Origin: Saccharopolyspora endophytica
Lineage (GTDB): Bacteria > Actinomycetota > Actinomycetes > Mycobacteriales > Pseudonocardiaceae
Reading direction: 5' to 3'
Assembly: GCF_018070075.1 (NCBI RefSeq)
Contig: NZ_JAGPXE010000015.1
Location: forward strand, 124,001-188,000
Length of the DNA: 64,000 nucleotides
The position numbers and the translations under genes are program-made. Numbering within the stretch: the stretch's first letter is position 1; each line of letters begins with the position of its first letter. Of this stretch, positions 45,681 to 52,555 are shown piece by piece. The notes under the pieces are model-generated. The model searched no databases. It had not been told where the DNA came from and worked only from the letters and a program-made list of their open reading frames with translations.

Positions 45681-46858
45681 CGGCCACCTCCGATCGGTGA
45701 GAGCGGGCCGAACAGGTAGACGGCGAGCAGGTCCGGGTTGATCGCGACGGTCTCGTCGTGACCGGAGTACGGGTTGGCCCCGGTGTCGTAGTTGACGTAC
45801 GGCGGGATGCCCTGCACCTCGGGCAGCCCGTGGCACTGCGGGCCGGTGTCGACGCCGGTCTTGGGCAGGTTCTCCGGGTACCGGTATGCGGGGGCGCCGG
45901 GCAGCAGGCTGACGGTGACGTGCGCGTTGGGGTGCGTGCCGCCGAACTCCGGGCCTCCGGTGACCGCGCGGATGAGCTCGCCGTTGCGCACCACGCCGCC
46001 GAAGAAGCACGGCACCGCGGGCGAGTAGCGGTGCAGCAGCGCGGTGCTGGGCGCGAGGGTGTCGAGCGTGGTCACCAGCTGGTCGCCGTGGCGTTCCAGG
46101 TGCCCGCCGGTGGTGTTGCCGAGTTCGGTCAGCGACAGCAGGAACGCCGCGAACGCCCGGTGCCGCTCGGCCAGGGTGGTGCTGGTCCCGCCGAGGTTGG
46201 CGGCGGTGGTGGTGAGGTCGTCGGCGACGGCCCGGTAGTCCTCGGCGACCGCGGCGATCTCGGGCAGGCGCGCTTCGAGCTCGGGCAGGTGCGGGTTGAA
46301 GGCGCGCAGGTAGTCGTCGGTACCGGTGATCAGCTCGCCGATGCGCTCACCGTTGCCCCGCAACGCCCCGGAGACCGAGGTCAGGGCCGCGTTGAGCTTG
46401 CTCGGCGGCACGCGCTGCAGGGTGCGCACGACGTGGTCGAAGGTGTGGTCCAGCTCGACGTTCACCCGAGCCCGGTCGATGACGGCGCCGGCGGCGATGT
46501 GCTCGCCGGATTCCCGTCCGGTGCGCAGCTCGACGTACTTGGCGCCGAACACCGTGGTCGGGACGAGGTTCGCCGAGAGCTCCGCCGGTATCCGCTCGGC
46601 GTGCTCGGGGTCGAGCTCGACGCTCACCTTCGCGCCGGTCCCGTCGGTGGTGACCTCGCTGACCGAGCCGACCTCGACGCCGCGCAGCTTGACCGGTGAG
46701 CCCGGTTCCATGAGCAGTCCGGAGCGGTCGGCGAGGACGGTGATCGGCACGACGCGGTCGAAGACCCGGTGGTACTGGGCGATCGAGAGCACCGACAGCA
46801 GCACCAGCAGCGCCGTGAACCCGGCGCCGGCCAGCACGTGCCTGAAGTTCACCGCCAT
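45677..46858 (-). CDS. mceA: Mce family protein, first (MceA)
   Basis: A 393-residue Mce protein with N-terminal helix (VLAGAGFTALLVLLSVLSIA), MlaD domain (PITVLADRSGLLMEPGSPVKLRG would be its first strands) and helical needle region. Its start overlaps the yrbEB stop. MceA leads the six-subunit assembly in canonical operons. Confidence 0.88.
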   Translation of the reverse strand: MAVNFRHVLAGAGFTALLVLLSVLSIAQYHRVFDRVVPITVLADRSGLLMEPGSPVKLRGVEVGSVSEVTTDGTGAKVSVELDPEHAERIPAELSANLVPTTVFGAKYVELRTGRESGEHIAAGAVIDRARVNVELDHTFDHVVRTLQRVPPSKLNAALTSVSGALRGNGERIGELITGTDDYLRAFNPHLPELEARLPEIAAVAEDYRAVADDLTTTAANLGGTSTTLAERHRAFAAFLLSLTELGNTTGGHLERHGDQLVTTLDTLAPSTALLHRYSPAVPCFFGGVVRNGELIRAVTGGPEFGGTHPNAHVTVSLLPGAPAYRYPENLPKTGVDTGPQCHGLPEVQGIPPYVNYDTGANPYSGHDETVAINPDLLAVYLFGPLSPIGGGR

Positions 46859-47697
46859 CACCCCGAGATGTGGACCGAGGAGTCGGAACCGTAGATCGCC
46901 AGGTCCAGCAGCAGGTCGACCAGCATCACGCCGATCAGCGAGCCGCGCACCGCCTTCCCCACCGCCTGGCCCACGCCCGCCGGGCCGCCGGTGGCCGCGA
47001 ACCCGTGGTAGCAGTGCACCGACATCACCACGACCGACATGGCCAGCGCCTTGACGAACGACCACAGCAGGTCCGTCGGCACGAGGAACGCGCTGAAGTA
47101 GTGGTCGTAGGTGCCCCAGGACTGCCCGTAGGCGACGGTCACGACCAGCCTCGTCGCGGCGAACGAACCCAGCACCGCCAGCGAGTACAGCGGGATGATG
47201 GCGACGAACCCGGCGATGATCCGGGTCGTCACCAGGTACGGAACCGACCGGACCGCCATCACTTCCAGCGCGTCGATCTCCTCGCTGATCCGCATCGCCC
47301 CGAGCTGCGCGGTGAAGCCCGCGCCGACCGTGGCCGTCAGCGCCACCCCGGCGATGACCGGCGCTGCCTCGCGGGTGTTGGCGTAGGAGGAGACGAACCC
47401 GGCGAGCGCCTCGACCCCGACGTTGGCCAGCGAGGAGTAGCCCTGCAGACCGACCTCGACGCCGATCGCGGCGGTCATGAACACCACGATCACGACCGTC
47501 CCGCCGATGACCGCGAGACCGCCGGTGCCGAGGCTGACCTCGGCGATGAGCCGCAGCACCTCGCGCTTGTAGCGCACCAGGGCGGTCGGCACCGACGCGT
47601 AGACCCGGCCGTGGAAGACGACCTGGCGGCCGGTGTCCTCCAGCTTGCGCAGCGGTACCCGGATCACCTCGGCCCGCTTGGATCCACCGTTCGCCAC
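46858..47697 (-). CDS. yrbEB: MlaE-type ABC permease YrbEB
   Basis: A 279-residue permease of the MlaE/YrbE family (SLGTGGLAVIGGTVVIVVF; ANTREAAPVIAGVALTATVGAGFTAQLGAMRISEEIDALEVM). It pairs with YrbEA to form the membrane unit of the Mce lipid importer. The ATPase (MceG/MlaF) is not in this window, as is usual in actinobacteria. Confidence 0.92.
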   Translation of the reverse strand: MANGGSKRAEVIRVPLRKLEDTGRQVVFHGRVYASVPTALVRYKREVLRLIAEVSLGTGGLAVIGGTVVIVVFMTAAIGVEVGLQGYSSLANVGVEALAGFVSSYANTREAAPVIAGVALTATVGAGFTAQLGAMRISEEIDALEVMAVRSVPYLVTTRIIAGFVAIIPLYSLAVLGSFAATRLVVTVAYGQSWGTYDHYFSAFLVPTDLLWSFVKALAMSVVVMSVHCYHGFAATGGPAGVGQAVGKAVRGSLIGVMLVDLLLDLAIYGSDSSVHISG

Positions 47698-47699
47698 GG

Positions 47700-48464
47700 T
47701 CAGCCCCTCGCCTGCAGGAACACAGCGGTGATCAGCGAGTTCGCGGCGAACAGCAGGATGAAGCTGAACACGACGGTCTGGTTCACCGCATCACCGACGC
47801 CTTTCGGACCGCCCTTGGCGTTGAGGCCGAGGTGGCAGGCGACGAGGCCGGACAGCAATCCGAAGACCGCCGCTTTCAACTCGCTCACCAGAAGATCATC
47901 GATTCCGGTGAGAAGTGTGAGATTCGCGAGGAAAAGACCCGCGCTCGCATTCTGCACGAGCACCGAGAACAGGAAGCTGCCCGCCAATCCGACGAAGGTC
48001 ACCAATCCGTTGAGCGCCAGCGCCACGACCGTGGAAGCGAGAACTCGGGGAACCACGAGCCGCTGCACGGGATTCAGGCCCATCACGCTCATCGCCGCGA
48101 TTTCGTCGCGGATCTTCCGCGCGCCCAGATCAGCGCAGATCGCGGTCGCACCCGCTCCGGCGACGACCAGGACGCTGACCATCGGCCCGATCTCGCGCAC
48201 CACCGCCAGCCCCGCTCCGGCCCCGGCCAGGTCTGCGGCGCCCAGCTCGGTGAGCAGCTGGTTGAGCTGGAAGACGACGATGACGCAGAACGGGATGGCG
48301 ACCAGCAGCGTCGGCACCACCGACACGCTCACGATCATCCACGCCTGCTGCAAGAACTCCCGGAGCTGGAAAGGGCGCCGGAATCCGTGGCGGAACACCT
48401 CGACCGACATCCGGTAGAACGACCCGACGGGAGCACTGATCCTGGCCGGCCCGGAAACCACCAT
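47700..48464 (-). CDS. yrbEA: MlaE-type ABC permease YrbEA
   Basis: A 254-residue MlaE-type permease (MIVSVSVVPTLLVAIPFCVI; VREIGPMVSVLVVAGAGATAICADLGARKIRDEIAAM). It is the first gene of the yrbE-mce operon, with only 2 bp to yrbEB. Together these genes import lipids such as fatty acids or sterols; the substrate cannot be read. Confidence 0.92.
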   Translation of the reverse strand: MVVSGPARISAPVGSFYRMSVEVFRHGFRRPFQLREFLQQAWMIVSVSVVPTLLVAIPFCVIVVFQLNQLLTELGAADLAGAGAGLAVVREIGPMVSVLVVAGAGATAICADLGARKIRDEIAAMSVMGLNPVQRLVVPRVLASTVVALALNGLVTFVGLAGSFLFSVLVQNASAGLFLANLTLLTGIDDLLVSELKAAVFGLLSGLVACHLGLNAKGGPKGVGDAVNQTVVFSFILLFAANSLITAVFLQARG

Positions 48465-48601
48465 CGACCGACCTCCCCTCGGGCAAGCGGAAATCTACGG
48501 CGACGCAGGAATCGCCCCTGCGGGAAATGACAGGAGAACGACACCCGGAAAGGCACGTGCACGAGCGAAGAATCGGTGACGGCTGGCTGCGTGGTGCGCA
48601 C

Positions 48602-48631
48602 GATAGTCGCATCGCACACCCCCACCGTCAA
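48602..48631 (-). promoter_or_regulatory. Candidate promoter of the yrbE-mce operon
   Basis: On the minus strand TTGACG (48626-48631) and ACTATC (48602-48607) are 18 bp apart, about 138 bp upstream of yrbEA. The stretch 48465-48808 otherwise contains no gene or strong repeat. Confidence 0.4.
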
Positions 48632-48808
48632 CAACCCGAAAGCGAAACACCGCCCAGCAGAGGGAAAACCAAACCCACCCACTGCTCCGACAAGGTGAAA
48701 TTCCGCTGGTCCCCACCGCTGCTCGTCGGCCACACCCACCCGTTCAGTGGTAACCAATCGCTCGAAAAGCGCTATCTGTCCGCACGATCGCCAACGGATG
48801 ATCAACGG

Positions 48809-49525
48809 GTGGAACATGGGGGCTCAGCAGAAGACGTCGATGCGGGTTATTTGCCCGCGCAGGACAGTTTCGTCACTCATGCGGGCGCGGACCTCTGCGC
48901 CGAGCTGCGCGGACTGGGCACTCGCGCCGGCTTCGACCGCAACGAGCTGTTGCTGCTGGTCGACCGGCCGAGTGATCACGTCCTGCTCATCGAGCGCGGA
49001 TTCGTCAAGGTCCAGCTGGCGGGCAACGGTCGCGACCTGATCGCGGGTCTCTACGGCAAGGGCGAACTCATCGGCGAGCAAGGCGTGATGGAGTCGAAGC
49101 CCCGCAGCGCCACGGTCGTGGCCCACACCGCGTGCGAGGCGACGAGGATTCACCACAGGGACTTCAAGGAGTTCCTGCGGCGACATCCCGAGCTGCCGCT
49201 GATCCTCGGTCGCATCGCGTACGAGCGCCTGCACCGGGCGGATCAGCGCCAGATCAACCTGGCCTCGCAGGACGTGCCCACGAGGGTGTGCCGTCAGCTC
49301 CTCGCGTGGGGCCAAGCGCTCGGCGAACGAACCCGCGACGGCGTGGCCATCAGCGGCTTGAGCCGCAAGGACCTGGCTCAGTGCGTCGGCGCCGGCGAGG
49401 CGACCGTGGACGCGGCGTTGAAGCAGCTGGGCGACCGGGGTCTGCTTCGCACCCGCCGACTGACCTTCGTGCTGCCCGATCCCCACCTCCTCCGCGGCTA
49501 TCTGCGCGCTCGTCCGATCACATGA
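48809..49525 (+). CDS. Crp/Fnr family regulator
   Basis: A roughly 238-residue regulator with a cyclic-nucleotide-binding-like beta-roll (LLLVDRPSDHVLLIERGFVKVQLAGNGRDLIAGLYGKGELIGEQGV), a long dimerisation helix and a C-terminal Crp-type helix-turn-helix (ISGLSRKDLAQCVGAGEATVDAAL). The usual cAMP-contact residues are not obvious, so the ligand is uncertain. GTG 48809 is the best start in frame but lacks a strong ribosome-binding site. It diverges from the mce operon and precedes the cyclase-like/STAND pair. Confidence 0.82.
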   Translation: MEHGGSAEDVDAGYLPAQDSFVTHAGADLCAELRGLGTRAGFDRNELLLLVDRPSDHVLLIERGFVKVQLAGNGRDLIAGLYGKGELIGEQGVMESKPRSATVVAHTACEATRIHHRDFKEFLRRHPELPLILGRIAYERLHRADQRQINLASQDVPTRVCRQLLAWGQALGERTRDGVAISGLSRKDLAQCVGAGEATVDAALKQLGDRGLLRTRRLTFVLPDPHLLRGYLRARPIT

Positions 49526-49540
49526 AGTAGTCGAAAGAAC

Positions 49541-49574
49541 ACGCGCATCTCCCTGATTTCAGGGAGATGCGCGT
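49541..49574 (+). terminator. Perfect hairpin after the Crp/Fnr gene
   Basis: ACGCGCATCTCCCT and its exact complement (14 bp) flank the loop GATTTC, 15 bp after the stop. It separates the regulator from the downstream accessory pair. Confidence 0.75.
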
Positions 49575-49590
49575 CCATCCACTCGGCAAG

Positions 49591-49625
49591 ACTCCGTTCA
49601 CCCACCCAGAGTGACGGAACGGAGT
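49591..49625. promoter_or_regulatory. Inverted repeat covering the ribosome-binding site of the cyclase-like gene
   Basis: ACTCCGTTC (49591-49599) and GAACGGAGT (49617-49625) are perfect 9-base arms. The second arm contains the GGAG that would serve TTG 49632. In RNA the hairpin would hide that site; in DNA it could be an operator. Confidence 0.5.
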
Positions 49626-49631
49626 CGACCC

Positions 49632-50486
49632 TTGCGCCGAACGAATGACCCATCGCTGATGCCCGAGCACTGCGCCCTGCTGACCGCGGACACGATCGAA
49701 TCGGGCGGGACCAAGCCGGAACACCTCGGCAGGATTCCCCATCTCGTGGAGACGATCGTGGCGGAGGCCTCGAGCGAGGTCGGAATCGCCGAGAACGCGC
49801 ACCGCAACGGGCAGTTCAGCGGCGACGGCTTCCTGCGGGCCTACCCGAGTCAGCACCTCCCCGCGCTGATCGACCTGGTCGCGTCGATCGACGCGCTGCT
49901 GATCCGCCACAACCTGTCGGCCAAGCCCGAGATCCGGCTGCGCATCGCGTTGCACCTCGGCCCCTTGCCGGCTGAGTTCGGGCTGTACCGCCCCAACATC
50001 GACGTGTGCCGGCTTCTGGACGCCGACGAGTTCCAAGCGCTCGTCAAGCGCTGGCGTTCCTCCCTGCCCGCCGACCGGTTCACCACGGCGCTCATCCTGT
50101 CCGACGACGCACATCGAGCGGTCTTCGGCGGCGACTACACCCGGGCCATCACCCGCCACGACTTCGGGCCGATGAACATCGAGCACAAGGAGTTCGACCA
50201 GAAGGCCTGGGTGCGCATCGCAGGTGTCAACCCCGCGCAGCTCACCGAGCCGTCTCGCGAGGCTCCGCCGGTCTCGTCGGAGCCTGCTGATGACACGCGC
50301 TCCGCAGGTCACTCGATCAGCAACAGCGGCGGCAACCAGGGAATTCAGATCGCAGGCGACCGCAACCACGTCGAACAGCAGCCGCGACAAGTCCACGTCA
50401 CGAACTACACCGGCGAGAACAACTACGGCATCAGCGCAGGTCATGTCAGCGGGTCGATCAACTACACCACCCGGGAGTCGCGATGA
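49632..50486 (+). CDS. Class III nucleotide-cyclase-like protein with C-terminal signalling motifs
   Basis: This 284-residue protein (from TTG 49632; GTG 49611 adds 7 residues) has a domain like class III nucleotide cyclases: CALLTADTIESG (metal Asp20), QFSGDGFLRAYP (Asp65), IRLRIALHLGPLP and NIDVCRLLDADE, then LILSDDAHRAV. Both metal aspartates are present; substrate-specificity residues are unclear, so activity is uncertain. A disordered linker follows, then GIQIAGDRN (about 237-245), which resembles the bacterial RHIM-like core, and NNYGISAGHVSGSINY (263-278). The second motif recurs near the N-terminus of the next protein. No helix-turn-helix or membrane segment is present. Confidence 0.75.
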   Translation: MRRTNDPSLMPEHCALLTADTIESGGTKPEHLGRIPHLVETIVAEASSEVGIAENAHRNGQFSGDGFLRAYPSQHLPALIDLVASIDALLIRHNLSAKPEIRLRIALHLGPLPAEFGLYRPNIDVCRLLDADEFQALVKRWRSSLPADRFTTALILSDDAHRAVFGGDYTRAITRHDFGPMNIEHKEFDQKAWVRIAGVNPAQLTEPSREAPPVSSEPADDTRSAGHSISNSGGNQGIQIAGDRNHVEQQPRQVHVTNYTGENNYGISAGHVSGSINYTTRESR

Positions 50487-52555
50487 GCACCGTCGAAGCA
50501 CCGGAACGCACCGCGGATTCCGACACCACTCCCCTGAAAAACGACGCGAGGAAGACCGACTCCACGAACACGGTCAACAACGAGACGAAGACCAACAACG
50601 GCGTCAACGTCGGCCATGTCAGCGGCTCGGTCAACTACAACAACTACACCGGTTCGGCGTTCTCCAAGCCGGATCTGCACGACTTTCGCGTCTCCGACCA
50701 CGATCTGGAACGCGCCAAGAATCACTTCGTTCCCTGCCCGGGCTACGACGATGCCCTGGCAACGTTGAAGAAGAGCAATCTCGTTCTTCTAAGAGGCAAG
50801 GGCACCGGCAGGTCGCTGGCCGCGATCCGAATGCTGGTCGACTGCGGTGCGCGCACGATCTCACAGCTCAACGTGCGTCGTTCGTTCGACAGCATCACCG
50901 ACGAACAACTCGACAGAGAGGGAGGGTTCATCTGGCAAGGAACCGAATCGCAGTGGCAGCAGAAGATCGCGCCCCACACGGCCGAGCGCGTGGCAACCTG
51001 GGCTCAGCGGAATCAGTGCTACGTGGTGGTCATCGTCGACGAGGCGTTGGAAGTCGGCCTCCAGAAGTTCGAGGGCCGGCTCGGTCGACCCGACTCCACC
51101 CAGGTGGCGAGGGAGTTCCTGCGATCGCACCCGGATTGCCCCACAGATCTCGTCGACACGATCCTCACCGAGGACTTCCGCGCACATCTCCGCGATGACT
51201 CCGCGCCGAACGAGGCGGAGTTCGTGGCCATCCGCGCGTGGGACGTGCACGAGGGCGAGCGAGAGCTGGAGCCCGCACTGGCCGATCTCTCGCGCGAAGG
51301 CCAGTACCTGGTAGCAGACTGGTTCCACGAGGATCGGTCGACGATCGAGTACGCCATGCTGGTTGCCATCTCCGTCTTCACCAACCGCGACTACGGCGAC
51401 GTGATGAGCGCCGCCGAGGAGTTGGAGGAGATGATCGCCAAGGCGGACAACCCGGATGACAAGCGTCTCAGACAGCGGAAGATCTTCGACTTCAGCAAGA
51501 GCGTCATCCTCAGCAGCTTGAACGCGACGACGACGTGGCATCCCCATGCCAAAGGGGCCAGTCTCTTCCGAGAGACCGTCCACTTCAGACGATCGGACTG
51601 GGCGAAGTGGGCCTTCCGCCGAGCCTGGCTCGAATACGACCTGTTCCGCCCGGTGATCGTGGACTGGATGGCGCGCCAGGCCAAGAACGGATTCCAGTGG
51701 TACTGCGCGAAAGCCTTGCACGACGTCATCACCGGTCTTCCCCACACCGACCCGTTGGAACACATCAAGACGCTCGCGAGCAAGCAATCTCTGACTTCCA
51801 ACGAACTCGCCGCAGAGCTCCTGGCGAGGTTCGCCGACGATCCCGGCACGAAGGACTTCGTCGAACCGCTCGTTCGGACCTGGTGCACGGGATCGCGCTT
51901 CCACCGCAAGTGGACTGCGGCTCTGGTGTACGCCACGGAGCACGGCGTGCGTGATCCGGAGCGAGCGATGACCCGGCTCGAGACGATCGCTCGAAGCGAT
52001 GCCAAACTCGTTCCGGCCGTCAAGGTCGCGGTGACCTCGCTGTTGAGTCGGCCGGTCAACCGCGAGCTGATCCTGCGTGCGCTCGTCGAGTGGACGCGCC
52101 CGCACGGCCACCGCCGCGACGCCGAACAGCTGACCAATCTCCGCTCCGTCGGCCTCGACTGCGCGCAGGCCGCGCTCGGTCTCACCGACCCGAAGAACTA
52201 CCTGCAATCCCTCCCCAAGCAGGAGAACCCGATTCTCGTCGACCCGCACCCGTGGCTGGTCGCGCGACTCTTCCGGCGCGTCTTCCTCGATCAGCAGACG
52301 CGCAAGTCATCGCTGCGAGCCCTGCTCAGCCTGTGCGAGCAGTGCGAGAAGAACCCTCGCAGCGAACGAGCACGTGGCTTGGCGCAGTTGGTCGCCACCG
52401 TCGCCCCGGACCTCCACCGGCACGATCACCATCCGCTCTTCGAGGACTGGAAGACGGAGTACCCGGGCAACTCCGGCCGGGTCGATCGTGCCTTCAGTAC
52501 CGTGCAGTTGCTTCATCAGAGGTACGCGTCCCCGTCCCCTCGGACACACGGGTAA
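50483..52555 (+). CDS. STAND-like P-loop protein with N-terminal signalling motif
   Basis: A 690-residue protein starting ATG 50483 (4-bp overlap; GGGAG upstream). Residues 1-36 are polar and disordered. Residues 37-52 (TNNGVNVGHVSGSVNY) match the C-terminal motif of the preceding protein. A P-loop-like LLRGKGTGRSLAA (about 102-114) and Walker-B-like YVVVIVDEAL follow, but the loop is one residue short and the lysine is Arg110. The remainder (about 250-690) is helical, probably HEAT/TPR-like repeats. It resembles actinobacterial STAND sensor proteins. Codon use looks less GC-biased than in neighbouring genes, suggesting acquisition. Confidence 0.72.
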   Translation: MSTVEAPERTADSDTTPLKNDARKTDSTNTVNNETKTNNGVNVGHVSGSVNYNNYTGSAFSKPDLHDFRVSDHDLERAKNHFVPCPGYDDALATLKKSNLVLLRGKGTGRSLAAIRMLVDCGARTISQLNVRRSFDSITDEQLDREGGFIWQGTESQWQQKIAPHTAERVATWAQRNQCYVVVIVDEALEVGLQKFEGRLGRPDSTQVAREFLRSHPDCPTDLVDTILTEDFRAHLRDDSAPNEAEFVAIRAWDVHEGERELEPALADLSREGQYLVADWFHEDRSTIEYAMLVAISVFTNRDYGDVMSAAEELEEMIAKADNPDDKRLRQRKIFDFSKSVILSSLNATTTWHPHAKGASLFRETVHFRRSDWAKWAFRRAWLEYDLFRPVIVDWMARQAKNGFQWYCAKALHDVITGLPHTDPLEHIKTLASKQSLTSNELAAELLARFADDPGTKDFVEPLVRTWCTGSRFHRKWTAALVYATEHGVRDPERAMTRLETIARSDAKLVPAVKVAVTSLLSRPVNRELILRALVEWTRPHGHRRDAEQLTNLRSVGLDCAQAALGLTDPKNYLQSLPKQENPILVDPHPWLVARLFRRVFLDQQTRKSSLRALLSLCEQCEKNPRSERARGLAQLVATVAPDLHRHDHHPLFEDWKTEYPGNSGRVDRAFSTVQLLHQRYASPSPRTHG

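Noticed and set aside
49611..49631. GTG 49611 as the start of the cyclase-like gene
   Set aside because: No ribosome-binding site precedes it and it lies inside the inverted repeat; TTG 49632 has GGAG at good spacing, though the GTG cannot be excluded.
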